Source: Parasponia andersonii
Lineage: Eukaryota > Streptophyta > Magnoliopsida > Rosales > Cannabaceae
Length of the DNA stretch: 64,000 nucleotides
Assembly (NCBI GenBank): GCA_002914805.1
Contig: JXTB01000019.1
Location: 292,645 to 356,644, forward strand
Reading direction: 5' to 3'
Part shown: positions 23,991-38,345 of the stretch, piece after piece
How the letters are laid out: each line of letters starts with the position of its first letter
Numbering within the stretch: position 1 is the first letter of the stretch
Translations under genes and position numbers: made by a program
The notes under the pieces: model-generated
What the model was told of the DNA's origin: nothing
What the model saw: only the letters and a program-made list of their open reading frames with translations
The model's database searches: none

Positions 23991-24849
23991 CTGGCTAAGA
24001 ATTGCATGAATTATCCATGTATTTTTATTGGAGAAATCTTAAGATCTTACAAAGAGATAATTTATTTATTTTTTCATAAATTTGATTTTTTAATTAGATT
24101 GATTTTGAGGTTTTTGTTATTTGAATTTCTCATTGTATAGGTTAAATTGAATAATCTAGATTAGATTTTGACTGACAAATATTTGATTGATTTCTTGTGT
24201 TAAAAATATTATGTTTACATGCATCATAAACAGAAAAAGCTACTTAATACTGAAGAATAAAAGTCGTCCACGAGTAATTTGGACCTATGTATCACAAAAT
24301 ATATAGAGGATAATTTACTGTGTAAAAATGGCTGCTTTAGTTAAGAGAGTGAAAGATATTGCTTATGTGGAAATAAATGTGCTGAAGATTATATAAAAAA
24401 GAAAAAAAATAAAAAAAATAGATGCAACACAATTTACGTGTGAAAAGTAGAAGAAAATTTCATGAGATCAAGAAAAAGATTTGTTAGTCATTACTCAATC
24501 CAGCTCATTTAGAAAAGTCCTATAATTCAGAAAATTAATTTGACAAGAATTTTAGAATCGATTTAATTTTAGAATTTGATTTTGAGTTTACTCTATTTAA
24601 AAATATTGGGAATTTTTGTCATAATTTGACAAGGTTTTCTATTTTTCATACTCTTTGATTTAAAAAAAAAAAAGACTTCTAGTTTTATATTTGCAAATTG
24701 TCATCACTGTTGCAACAATGTTTCCAATGTTCTTGTTTTGGTTTAAGCAAGAATCTTTTAAATTTTTCAATTTCCTAAAATTATTTTTTTAGTTTTTGTG
24801 CAGATATAATACGAAATTGATTTCTTTATAAAATCATAACCTTTGTTTC

Positions 24850-25230
24850 TTTGCCTAAGTGACCTCCCTTTCTTCTTTGCAATATTTTCTCTCTCCAGTT
24901 CTGCATACTATTTCTTACAAATTGAAGGACAAAGAGGTTGTTAAACTACTAGTTGCAACAAGTGCCAAAGCTAAGAAGAAGATAGCTGTTGCTAAGAAGT
25001 CTTCACCTATTGCAACACTTTCTGTTGTGGTATCTCAAGAGTCTATGGAATTGGAGAATTTGAAAACTGATTAAGTCAAACAGACTGAGCGACTGGAGGC
25101 CATTGAAAAAGTGCAAAAAGAGATTATTGACCGGTTGACAGCTGCCTTTGCTGCTCCATTAGCTATTGCTCCTCATCCCTCTGGATCTTCCTAACCTAAA
25201 GTATTAGTATCTCCATCTGTTGCAATAAGT
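24850..25230 (+). pseudogene. Remnant of the extra 3' ORF of a SIRE element
   Basis: Open stretch from about 24859 with a Lys/Ala-rich segment (KAKKKIAVAKKSSPIA) and, after one stop, a segment compatible with a short coiled coil (RLEAIEKVQKEIIDRLTAAF). Its position between RNase H and the polypurine tract is where SIRE elements carry an additional, sometimes called env-like, ORF. No domain is recognisable. Confidence 0.45.
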
Positions 25231-25657
25231 CCAGAAAAGTGAGCCAAGAAATGATACAAAAAGACACAACTTTGATCTCTTTGTTTTACTTTGTAGGAAC
25301 TTGCTACATGAAGCTTTCTTTATTTTGTTTTTAGAAATTTGTCTTCATTTATTTTGGATTTAAGACTTAATATTTATTTGGTTATACTCGTACTTTGGCC
25401 CTCTTTTGACCAAAAAAAGGGAGATAAAAACTGATGGTTGATTTCCAGGGGAGTCATTCTTTTTGATGGTTTGTTTCAGGGGAGTCATTCTTTTTCTAAT
25501 ACTCTTTCTCTTGTTGATTTTTAATATTTGATTGTGTTTAATAGAAAGAGCATTATATTTATAGAAATTAATCAAGTGTTTGTACAGGTTTTCAAACTTG
25601 AGTTTTTGTATCAGGTTTTTATGACTGATTTTGCCAAAAAGATGCCAAAGGGGAGAT

Positions 25658-27237
25658 TATTAGGACCAAGATTTTGACATTTAAAAAGGCAAAAACTTCA
25701 AACTCAAGTTATTGTATTTTTAAATAATAAAGTTATTGTAATAACTTATTACAACAGGTTCTCTATCTATCCTGCTTACAACATATTCTGTCGTAAGCAG
25801 ATCTATTTTTGGAAACTTTGTCATTATTTCCTTTTTGAGCTCAATTTCCATATTTGATGTTTCTAGAAAGATGATATATTTTTATTCTTAAGGATTTTCA
25901 TGACCAAGCTATTTTGAGTGATTAAGATAAGAATTTGATCTTTTCTTTATTTGGTTTCCATTTAAAACTTAATTTTTCTCTTGATTTAATTAATTGATTC
26001 TTACCTTATCTATGTCAATCATTAATATTTATTACTGAGCAATTTTCTGAGGTAATTAAGTTTTATTTTTCTCCATATTTGGTGCTAATTATTTATCTCA
26101 TTAAATTAAATTGATTTCTTTTTAATTTAATGATGAGTTGTCAAATCTGTTCAAATCTACTGATTTTATCTGTTGTGACATATTTGTCTGTTTATGGAAA
26201 CTTCTCTTGATTGAATTGATTGACTCTAATTAATTGTGAAATCAATCTTTGTCTTTAAGAAATATATTTGCAGGTCTAAAAGAGTGAGTTCAGTTGTTTA
26301 AGAAGAGCAAAACTCGTGGAGATTCTTCCTAATGCACCTAGACACTTTTTAGGGACAATTTATGAAAGTTATTGCAATAGATTTCTGACTGTCATATAAG
26401 GAATGACAAAAGATTTTATGGCAAATCATTTCATTCTTATTTTTAGCCTATTCACATCAAGAGAGTACAAAATTGGAGCTAGAAATTCATCTATAAAAGC
26501 TCACAAAAGTCCAAGAGAGTGACATGCACTTCAAAGGGAAAAATATACTGTAATAGAGCTTTATTTCTGCCCAAACTATGAGAAAAAGAGAGCTTCTGTA
26601 AAAGAGTTTCGAGAGTTTGTTTTTGTGTGAGCCTTGAATGTTCTTAGAGTGATTAGATCTAGGAAACTCACTTGAGATTGTAAAAGTCCTTTGGGAGAAA
26701 AGCTGGATGTTCTTCGGGAGAAGATAAATTTTAATGCATAGAAGAGAGTCCTAATGTGTTAAACTGAAAGCACACCGTAGCAAAAAAGATTGATCCAGCT
26801 ATTGAAAGGATCAAGTTCAAAAGTTTGGAGTCAAGTAAGACAAGTAGAGCTCGCTGAACATATTGAGAGAAGATTCAAGCACGATACGTCAAGATAGAAG
26901 CTTTTCTTGTTTAAGTCATTGGTGTTTGTACTTTAAAAATTTCTATTAATATGTTTCTTTCTCTGGGCATCCCCGTGGAGTAGGTTATTAAAAAATAACC
27001 AAACCATATAAAAATTTATGGTGTCATTTATTTTCTTTTGATTTCAATATTGAAATTATTTTGCCAATAGCACACATTTAATACTTCAGTCTTACAACAA
27101 CAACAATACGATTAAGTATTACAATAGCAGTAAAACTCATCTAATTATTGCAACAACAACAACAACCAATTTTTAAATTTGTTTATTTCGAATAATAAAT
27201 TTTAAAAATTGGTATATCTACAGTCTCGGATCTTTCA
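25658..27237 (+). repeat. 3' LTR of the SIRE-like element
   Basis: Begins TATTAGGACCAAG (terminal TG mutated to TA) after the polypurine tract and ends GGATCTTTCA. Length 1580 bp. Confidence 0.92.
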
Positions 27238-27453
27238 GAATCGTCTCATCACCTGAATTTTCTTCTCTTGAATCATCATCTGAACTATTGCCCTCATAAA
27301 CGTTTCCCTCACTTTTGATTTGTAGTTGACTTGCTCTTAGACAGACGTTCCCGTTATACATCGTAGCGTGTTGAAGTAGCTCATTCAAGACTTGAACTGC
27401 CCAGACATGTTTCTCTCTCTCTTTCTCTATCTTTTTTATATTCATGCTACGTC
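27238..27453 (-). pseudogene. Right piece of the split ankyrin exon
   Basis: After an AG at 27455-27454 the frame reads GRSMNIKKIEKEREKHVWAV and QVLNELLQHATMYNG. This is the K-E-K-H-V-W-x-V-Q motif found between the early and late ankyrin repeats of ITN1-like proteins. An acidic stretch (SSDDDSREENSGDE) follows, and the exon is then cut by the SIRE 3' LTR. Confidence 0.85.
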
Positions 27454-27561
27454 CTTCAAATTAAGCAAAAAGAAGATTTTTAGGTATGATAAATTCATCA
27501 TTCATCCTACGATACAATGATCATATTAAACAATAAGGTCCGAATATTGATCCCTACATAC

Positions 27562-27715
27562 CATATCCAAGAACGGACGCTAACACCGTGCTTACGAACT
27601 TGACAAAATACCCAACAAGAGTGGCCAGCAAGAAGTATTGATGCTCTTGGCCCATGTTTGAGTCTAAATTTAACAAGGTGACAGCATCATGATCTTGCTT
27701 TAGTGGAACCGAAAA
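27562..27715 (-). pseudogene. Upstream ankyrin-gene exon
   Basis: Minus-strand open stretch reading VPLKQDHDAVTLLNLD, GQEHQYFLLATLVGYFVKFV and STVLASVLGY, ending at a GT donor (27561-27560) in the phase required by the next exon. A similar K-F-x-x-x-x-x-x-x-L-G-x segment precedes the E-K-H-V-W motif in this family. Its 5' limit is uncertain; an acceptor near 27757 would keep the frame open. Confidence 0.6.
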
Positions 27716-30700
27716 AAAGAAAAGCAAAGAAAAAAACAGTGAAAAGCAATGCTAAGGAAAGCAAGATTACTAGTACATTAGTGTGAATCTCATCCCATTT
27801 TCAAATTTAATATATTTACTAAAAGACATGAGCATCGCACTCTAATAGTAACAGAACTATAGAACCCACCATATAATTTGACTACGAATCCCACGTACTC
27901 TATTAGAGATTAAAGATTGTGGTTATAGGAACATTGCTCTAAATTTGTTCCGCATCGCTGTTCTCTTTTAACAATTCTCAACTAAAGAAAAAGGATAAAT
28001 AGGTATATTATCTTTCGCTATTTATTAATAAATTTCGGAAGTGAAGAGTACGAAGTAAGTCTTTCATGTGGGTATATACCATTAACCTAGTCAAAACTTA
28101 CTTGTATGCTCGTTTTCTTTTTTACAAAGATATTATGTAATGCTGAATACTAAAGTAGCACCAGTGACATGATGTTAGAATACAACAACAAATAAAGTAA
28201 TACAATCAAGCTTATTATTCTATTATTATTTGGAAGTTTGCATAGATTGTTAGTATCTGAATCAATTAAGTGGTTGAACTACCAAATGTTAGAGTACTAT
28301 TTATGGGTAAGATTAATAGAATATGTCAACTTTGAGAAGAAAACGATATTATATTTTCGACTTAATTTGTTTGTTTCAGTACTCACTACATTAATATATC
28401 TTAGTTTCTTCATGCATTTTAAATATTTGCGCTTTTAAACTAATTGAACGAAATTTATTTCACTAGCTCAATCATATTGATTTATTTTTGTAATCCAGTT
28501 AATTTTCTATATGATTCACTTTGTACTTTTGTAATCGGCTAGATATCGGAGAAGACAATACATTATTACTATAGTTATTATTATCACTATAATTATTATT
28601 TTATTGGTTTTTTGCTGTGAAATACAGTATTATCTACATGTACATATATGTTAAGAAATTAAATGATCAATAGTCACCTTTCTGATCTATATGTCCACGA
28701 TCCTCGATATCAACATTAGCACATTCATTTCTCGCATGTTCTGTGGTTCGTTCAAAATGGACTTCTAATTAGAGCATTTGACCAAAGTGGTAATAAATTG
28801 AAAATGTATATGGTCGGAAAGGCTAATTTACTTAATTTTTTATTGTTATTGTCGAGGAAATAAGAGATAGCAGAAAAGTGTCCGTTTAAGTTTATAAATA
28901 CATGACATACTTTCTAAATAAATTTATATGTTTTGAAAACCCACGGACATAAATTTTTCAAAAATTCATCTTGTTTAAGTATATGAATACGGAAAAAAAA
29001 AAAAAAAGATGTTAGAGATTCAACTATTATCTCAAAATTTTAGTAGTAACGTATATGCCATGATATATGAGCTACTACCATATTCATTTGGTAAATTAGA
29101 ATCAATCATAAATGACTCTAATTAATTACATTTACTAATTAAATTTACTAATTAAATAACGATAACTTACGCAATGCATTAATTACGATATTAATATAAT
29201 CAATTTAAAAGGGAAAAAATGGCACACGAAGCTAATATAAGAGTACGGGTAACTCACACGGTGATAGCACACAGGCACATATATTGCGCGTAGCCGTTGA
29301 TTCTAAAAGAAAAAAAGTTAAAATGAATATTTCATTGACCTAGGCAAAACGTTCAATTTAATTTATTCCCTTAATTTTCATAAACAACGAGAAAATATCC
29401 TTTTGATTTAAAATTATATATAAAGTCGTAATTATATGGTCATATTCATTGCATAACACTTTGATATTATTGGAAAAATTATTTTTCAAAATACTCTTAT
29501 AAAGTCGTTTTAGTCAAATTATTACTAATCATGTCCATTATCCTAAAATCATGTACGTCCAACGTTAAATCCAAAGAGTCATTCAGCATATTCAGCATAT
29601 TTATATAAATAGTTATCTTTTAGTTTTGATTTGTTCACACTTGTTTTATACTCATTTTTGGAGAAATCTATATTTTATACATTTCATTAATAGAAATTAT
29701 ACCTAAAATCAGTATATATTTCATAATGTATACCATAGGTATAAATTTAATTTATACTATAAATATATACCACACATATATTATACATGAAATGTGCATC
29801 TAAAAACTGAGTAGTGAAGTGAAATTAAAAAATGAGTATTGGTGAAATATAAGGAAAAAAATTATTTTTTGAGAAATCTATATTTTATATATTTCATGAT
29901 GTATACCATAGGTATAAATTTAATTTATACTACAAATATATACCACAATAATTTATACCGAATAATTATTTTCTTAATTTTATTTTAAGTAAGGTTCATT
30001 ATTTATAGGTTTATAAGGCAATACATTATATTCCTCCAATAAGATGTGGGATTTTCCTAATAGATGATTCATATATTTCTTAACAAAGGAATGTTAAATA
30101 CACTTTAATTATATATTTCTTAATAGAGGAATGTTAAATATTATTTTTTTTTCACTTTTTTATATACTCTCTATTTTTATTATCTGATACGTGGATTCTA
30201 CTATCTAGTTTAATATTTTTATAATATAACAAAACATAGTAGAATCATCATATTAAATAATGAGATTAGTAGAGTGAAAAAAAAATTATATTATTAGAGT
30301 GCATTCCTCTTCCAAGTAACATTAATAGGCCGTTTGGTACGAGGTCATTTGAGATAGAAATAAGTATTTATAATAATATTATGTTTGGGAAAAGGTTTTG
30401 CCTGATTTTATTATTGGAAAACTTAACTGATTCACTTTTCCTAAAATGAGGGTAATTTAAAATAAAGGGTGGACTTCATATACTTGGGAAAGTTAAACCA
30501 TCTTCCTCACAGTTTCTATACTCTCTGCTATACTGTTGAAACTCCCAAACAGCGACGAAGATGACCGTCAATAACAGCATCCACGACTAACACCGATAAT
30601 GACAATGGCACCTTTGGTTACCATTAATGAAGGTAATTGATGATATCGATAATGATGGCCGACATCACATGACACCTATTCATATAATCCTAAGTTTCGT

Positions 30701-31290
30701 CTCAAATTTTTCTATCTACATTTTCATTTTCAATTTTGTCTCAAAGGTGAAAATAGATTATTAAAAATTGTTAGGCAACTTTCAAAGAGAGAAGTTAATA
30801 TGCCTAGTTATATGTGATATTTCTTTTGCTTTTTTTCAATTTTGAGTTTTATATAAATTAAACAAACTTTTTAGCCATTTAATATTGCAAAGCATCAATA
30901 TAGATACTGGAAAAGTTATACGTACGTTTATCGGGCAAGAACTTGTGAAACTCTCACCCATTCTACTCTCATGGACCTCATAAATATAGAATAGATTGAT
31001 TTATCATCTTCAAATATAGTTATCCAATTTAAGTTCGACAATATTATCTTCTTCTTTTTTTTATTCGGGCAAAATACAAATCTATTTGAAACGTTTCATT
31101 TATCAAAAATTTAAAATTTTACAAATTCTATAACTTTTTTTTTGAGTAAATACAAATTTTACAATTATATTTTAAATAAAATAAATTAATTATTTTGTAA
31201 TAAACTAATAATATAAGTATAACATGTTAATTTAATATACAAAAATAATAAAAATATTATTAGATAAGATATTTATGACAAAATATGAAA
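27716..31290. other. AT-rich intergenic sequence with decayed repeats
   Basis: No gene recognised on either strand. Around 29630-29960 an imperfect duplication is visible: ATGTATACCATAGGTATAAA near 29728 and again near 29900, each preceded by GAGAAATCTATATTTTATA. Related sequence recurs at 43590-43870. GGCCGTTTGGTACGAGG at about 30330 resembles the terminus of a DNA transposon, but no second end was found. Confidence 0.5.
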
Positions 31291-31810
31291 TGGTTTTTAG
31301 TGTGTTTGATATCTATGTTATTCGCAAATTAGTAAAATAGTCTCTAAGTTAATTATTTTTGATAATTAAGTTCTTAAGTTTTAAACACTTTGACAATTAA
31401 ATTCTTTTTATTTGTTGATATTAAAATTTTTATGAATTTATACATTTTTACGTGAAATAAATTAATATTTGACTAATATTAATTAGCTTGAAAAAGAAAT
31501 AGAAAAAAAAAATTAAGAAAAATTTTAAATTTTTGAGAAAATTTTTTTAATTTTTTATTTTATGCTGCTAAATATTGTCAATTTTTAACTATTTTTCTTC
31601 TAATTACAATTAATATCAATAAAGTATTAATTTTAACATTTAAAAATCTTATATGACTTAAAAATTCTAAATTCTATTTAATATTTTATCAATTAATCAC
31701 AACAGAAACTTAATTATTAAATTTTTAAAACTTAAAAATTTAATTACCAAAAATAATAACGTAAGAACCATTTTCTCAATCACCAAAAGCATCCGATCAT
31801 CCAAAAACCC
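31291..31810. mobile_element. Foldback MULE-like MITE, copy 1
   Basis: The two arms are inverted repeats over more than 150 bases. The left arm reads GGTTTTTAGTGTGTTTGA ... GTCTCTAAGTTAATT ... TTAAGTTTTAAACA; the right arm is the complement, ending CCAAAAACCC at 31810. The flanking 9-mers AATATGAAA (31282-31290) and ATTTTGAAA (31811-31819) agree at 7 of 9, fitting a Mutator-type target duplication. No coding capacity. Related copies lie at 60633-61217 and 62780-63190. It sits directly in front of the PORR gene. Confidence 0.7.
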
Positions 31811-32083
31811 ATTTTGAAAAATAGTAAATTTCTACACATAAACATAACCAAACATAGTTTCAAGGCGAATCTCGATAATCAGGGACAAAATTTCAATTTC
31901 AGTATACACAATTTTATTCTCGTACATTCACGTCACCCTTCTCAACTTTCTTTCCCAAAAACTTGCAACTCCCTTACCAAACGGTCCCTTAGGGTTTTAC
32001 CTGCTAAACCCCATCTCCACTTTCCCTCTGTTCTTCCATCACAGTCTTTAACCCAAAATCTGAAATACCCAAACCCCAAATCC

Positions 32084-33376
32084 ATGAATTTCAAGTTGAG
32101 AGACTCTTTACTCTTATTCCTAAACTCAAGTCCCCCATATGAACCCTCCCAGCTTCATCTGCTCCCTCACCACTTCCATCAATGGCGAGGCATAACCAAA
32201 GTCCGCCTCAAATGGGTCAAGAACCGAAGCTTCGACCACATTATCGACAAGGAGACCGAGCTCAAAGCGGCTTGTCTCCTCAAAGATGCCATTAAAAGGT
32301 CCCCCACTGGGTTCCTCACCTCCAAGTCCTTCGCCGATTGGCAGAAGCTTCTAGGCCTCACCGTCCCTGTTCTCCGCTTCATGAGAAGGTACCCGACTAT
32401 CTTTCACGAATTTCCTCATTCCCAGTACTCGAATTTGCCTTGTTTTAGATTAACGGACACTTCGCTGTTGTTAGACTCACAAGAACAGAGTATACACCTG
32501 GCTCATGAAAACGACGTCGTTGAGAGGCTTTGTAGATTGCTTATGATGACCAAAACTAGGACTTTACCACTTAAATCATTGTATCCGATGAAATGGGATC
32601 TGGGTTTTCCGGATAATTTTGAAAAATTGTTGGTTCCGAAATACCCGGATCTTTTTCGGTTCATTAAGGCCTCAAATGGGTTGAGCTGTTTGAGGCTTCT
32701 GCAATGGCGTGATGAGTTTGCGGTTTCGGAATTGCAGAGGAGTAAGGAAGGATGTGAAGTTGGGGATGAGTATAGGCAGTTCAAGAGGGGGCAAACGACA
32801 TTGTCGTTTCCGCTGAGTTTCCCGAGGGGTTATGGAGCTCAGAAGAAGGTTAGAGCCTGGATGGAGGAGTTTCAGAAGTTACCTTACATATCTCCATATG
32901 AGGATTCTAGGAATCTTGATCCCAGTAGTGATCTAATGGAAAAAAGAGTTGTTGGGGTTTTGCATGAGATTTTGAGCTTAACTCTTCACAAGAAGACTAA
33001 GAGAAACTACTTGAGAAGCATGAGAGAGGAGCTGAATCTTCCTCAAAAGTTTACAAGAATCTTCACTAGGTACCCTGGGATTTTCTACTTGTCGTTGAAG
33101 TGTAAAACAACGACGGTTGTTCTCAGGGAAGGGTATCAAAGAGGGAAATTGGTGAACCCACATCCCTTGATTCGTCTTAGAGAGAAATTTTATCATGTCA
33201 TGAGAACAGGGCTTCTTTATAGAGGTAAAGGTGAAATCTTTCTACCCCAAGAGGGCATTATGCTTGACAGTATGGAGAGTGAAGGTGAAGAAGGAGAATC
33301 TGAAGAGGAAGAGGTTGAGATAGATGATGAATGCTTCGAGGAAATTTCGGAGTTGGAAGAGTCTGATGAAGATTAG
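32084..33376 (+). CDS. PORR-domain organelle RNA-binding protein
   Basis: Plant organelle RNA recognition protein of 430 residues, single exon. Family members bind organellar group II intron RNA and help splicing in mitochondria or chloroplasts. The ATG at 32084 (MNFKLRDSLLLFLNSS) was chosen because it gives a short targeting-like N-terminus directly before the PORR domain. The open frame extends 270 bases upstream without an ATG, and that extension begins inside the flank of a MITE. The PORR domain spans about residues 40-385: VRLKWVKNRSFDHIIDKETE, SPTGFLTSKSFADWQKLLGL, SFPRGYGAQKKVRAWMEEFQ, LPQKFTRIFTRYPGIFYLSL. The last 35 or so residues are strongly acidic. It matches my memory of Arabidopsis At3g58520, often mislabelled as a ubiquitin C-terminal hydrolase family protein. 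Intact. Confidence 0.93.
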   Translation: MNFKLRDSLLLFLNSSPPYEPSQLHLLPHHFHQWRGITKVRLKWVKNRSFDHIIDKETELKAACLLKDAIKRSPTGFLTSKSFADWQKLLGLTVPVLRFMRRYPTIFHEFPHSQYSNLPCFRLTDTSLLLDSQEQSIHLAHENDVVERLCRLLMMTKTRTLPLKSLYPMKWDLGFPDNFEKLLVPKYPDLFRFIKASNGLSCLRLLQWRDEFAVSELQRSKEGCEVGDEYRQFKRGQTTLSFPLSFPRGYGAQKKVRAWMEEFQKLPYISPYEDSRNLDPSSDLMEKRVVGVLHEILSLTLHKKTKRNYLRSMREELNLPQKFTRIFTRYPGIFYLSLKCKTTTVVLREGYQRGKLVNPHPLIRLREKFYHVMRTGLLYRGKGEIFLPQEGIMLDSMESEGEEGESEEEEVEIDDECFEEISELEESDED

Positions 33377-34666
33377 TACTTCATTCAGGATACAAAGAAC
33401 ATTCTTGTAGTTATCATCAACTTTCCCAGTTAAAGATTTCAGAGAAAGTAGTGATTTTGGTTGTTCTATCAGTTTAGTTGAGTAAATACTCGGAAGAAAT
33501 CAATTTGTTTATCAGAAAGAAGACCACAAGACGCCTCAGATTTGATTCTTTGAAGCATTGTGCTTGTTGGTTTTTTGTTCGGTGATCTTGCTGATGATTC
33601 AGTTCAAGGTTTCCTCCTTTGTATTGTGTATGATGAATATTGCGATATTTATATGCATTATTCTCAAAAGAGAATTACCAAATAAATAAATACAAGTTTG
33701 CATTCTTCTTGGTAGCCATGTTCTTGCTTGGTAAGTCGTGCGACGTCAATGTATTAATTTTGGCAAAGAAGGTGGTGATATATTCTTTGTTTCTATGGCA
33801 GATTTTTCTCTTTTTTGGTTTTGCTGCTCTCATTGTTTTTCTTGCTCTTTTGAGCACTTCAGGTCCTCTATGAAGGCAATTTACGTGTTGCGGAGAACCA
33901 TACAGTGGTTAAAGAAATTGCGAAGGATTATTCTTTTATGGTCGTTTTGGGTGTTTATATGTTCTTTGAGATCTACTTTGGGTGCTCCTGTATACTTGTA
34001 ATACCCCCACCACCAGATGGGGGATCCGAATTGGAAAGATCTTCCACAGAATCGCTCGAAAGTCGAAACTCTCCTTTCTACGTATTAGATTAAAATATGT
34101 AAAGCCCCGTGGAAGATATTTTATCTATTTATTTATTGAATAAAGTTACGCCACAAAATTCAACCCATCTAGATCTTGAGGTGTTATATAACTCTAATCC
34201 ACCAGCCACAGTAATTCATTGGCAAGTTCAAATGTCAATTATATACATGAAGCAAAAGACTAGATGAATGAGTAAAAGGCGAAACTTGCAGATCGGCCGT
34301 CACCATCTCGAGTCTCATCTACATGTACAATTATTCCAGGACAAACAATGCTTGCAGCAAATTAGCATTGTAACAGAAGATGAAATCTGGAAAGACATAG
34401 GGTCCTACCAACGACAAGCACCCGAAAGCTTGCCGATAACCAAATCTTGTAAAGTGGTCATTCGTTATCAACCTGCCAATATTACACCTCTGATTTAGTC
34501 ATGCTTCAGCAAAACCGTAGTCCTTGGCACAAATTCTATATAGCATTTCCCACAGTAGAATTATGAACTCAGCCATAAACATGATTAAAAAAATTCCATT
34601 ATATCTGAAAGAAAAATATATATACCGAGTGAAAATTAGAGAACAATTCAAGTACATTGCAGGAAA
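33377..34666. other. Intergenic, between convergent PORR and helicase genes
   Basis: Holds both 3' UTRs. Candidate plus-strand poly(A) signals (AATAAATAAA near 33681) lie about 300 bases after the PORR stop. Small ORFs at 33640-33873 and 34268-34498 have no recognisable domain and were not called. Confidence 0.55.
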
Positions 34667-37574
<2,908 letters not shown>

Positions 37575-38345
37575 AATTGCAAAACCGAAAAAGGAAACAC
37601 TTCTTTTCCAATAGTTGCTCGCACAACTGAAATCAATGTCCTAATCCACCCAACACAAAAACCCAAAATCAAAATTCTTCTATGTGCATGTTTTCTATTA
37701 CACTAACGGATCAAGACCCTTATTGACTATCAACATTTTACAAGTCAAGCTAAAAAATAGGAAAAATAAAAAACAAAAATAGAATTAATAACGCAATTCA
37801 GGCAAAACTACGCCCGAAAATTTTGCGAGCTAAATATCCTAAGAATGTCTTGATTCAAAAAAAAATTATAAGAAAATAAAATTCATAAATAATTTAAAAA
37901 TATTAGTGAATTAAGCACGAAAGTCATGAAAAGAAAAAAAAAATCTTGGAAAATTAAATTAAAATCAGATTTAAACGCGTTGAACAACATGCGTGAAGTA
38001 AACATGGAAATTTAAGATCAAATCGATCGAATCAAAACTAAAGTGATAAAAATCATATAAATCAATATATACACGTATATTTGTATATAAACAACATGCA
38101 TTAAGAAAAAAGAGTAGAAAAACCAAAGCGATTTCAGCAGAAGAGAAAAAGAAAAAAAAAATGCAGAGAAAGAGAAAATGGATAGAGCTGAGAGGCGAAC
38201 CTCGAGAAAAACAAAATTTTGAACGGAGACCAAAAATTCAGCAAAACCCTATGATTTTGAGAGAGGAGGAGGAGCTGGATCGGACACGAAGCTCAAAGAT
38301 TGCTCTGGTTTTTCCCCTTCGTCAACGAGATTTCTGTATGTGATT
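37575..38345 (-). promoter_or_regulatory. Helicase 5' UTR, with a possible leader intron
   Basis: Upstream of the helicase ATG. A purine/pyrimidine-biased block at 38150-38330 looks like a plant leader exon. A donor after CTCGAG (minus strand, GAG then GTTCGC, near 38201) could pair with an acceptor shortly before the ATG, giving a leader intron of about 0.6 kb. No transcript evidence is available, so this is an inference from composition and splice-site appearance. Confidence 0.35.

Larger units (their letters stand above)
19687..27237 (+). mobile_element. SIRE-like Ty1/copia element, internally deleted
   Basis: Complete at both ends: 5' LTR 19687-21267, tRNA-Met-type primer site (TTAGTATCAGAG, 21269-21280), degraded gag, zinc knuckle, protease remnant, the tail of RNase H, a 3' ORF remnant, polypurine tract (AAAGGGGAGA, 25647-25656) and 3' LTR 25658-27237. 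A perfect 5-bp target duplication GAATC flanks it (19682-19686 and 27238-27242). Integrase and most of reverse transcriptase are gone; the internal region is 4.4 kb. Long LTRs (about 1.58 kb) and the extra ORF after pol point to the SIRE lineage. By eye the LTRs differ at roughly one base in seven to ten, so the insertion is old. Confidence 0.92.
13344..27715 (-). pseudogene. Ankyrin-repeat/PGG-domain membrane protein gene, broken
   Basis: Remains of a plant ankyrin-repeat protein with a C-terminal four-helix PGG domain (the family of Arabidopsis ITN1 and ACD6, usually a plasma-membrane protein in stress or defence signalling). Four exons are recognisable on the minus strand: about 27715-27562, 27453-27238 continuing at 19681-19662, 15399-15002, and 13939-13344. 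Splice junctions agree in phase. An element inserted in the second exon, a frameshift in the third and another in the fourth make it non-functional. Upstream exons with the first ankyrin repeats were not found and may be lost. The introns have grown to 4.3 kb (with a gypsy fragment) and 1.06 kb. Confidence 0.85.

Noticed and set aside
30330..32000. Possible transposon between GGCCGTTTGGTAC (30330) and ACCAAACGGTCCC (31977)
   Set aside because: The inverted words match only briefly, and the second lies in the PORR 5' region beyond a complete MITE with its own ends; probably coincidence.
31814..32083. N-terminal extension of the PORR protein by 90 codons
   Set aside because: It lacks an ATG, starts in MITE flank sequence and has low-complexity content; the ATG at 32084 fits the family.
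33640..34093. Hydrophobic ORFs after the PORR gene
   Set aside because: Overlapping frames in probable 3' UTR with no family match.
34268..34498. Plus-strand ORF of 76 codons between PORR and helicase
   Set aside because: No recognisable motif and it lies in the probable helicase 3' flank.
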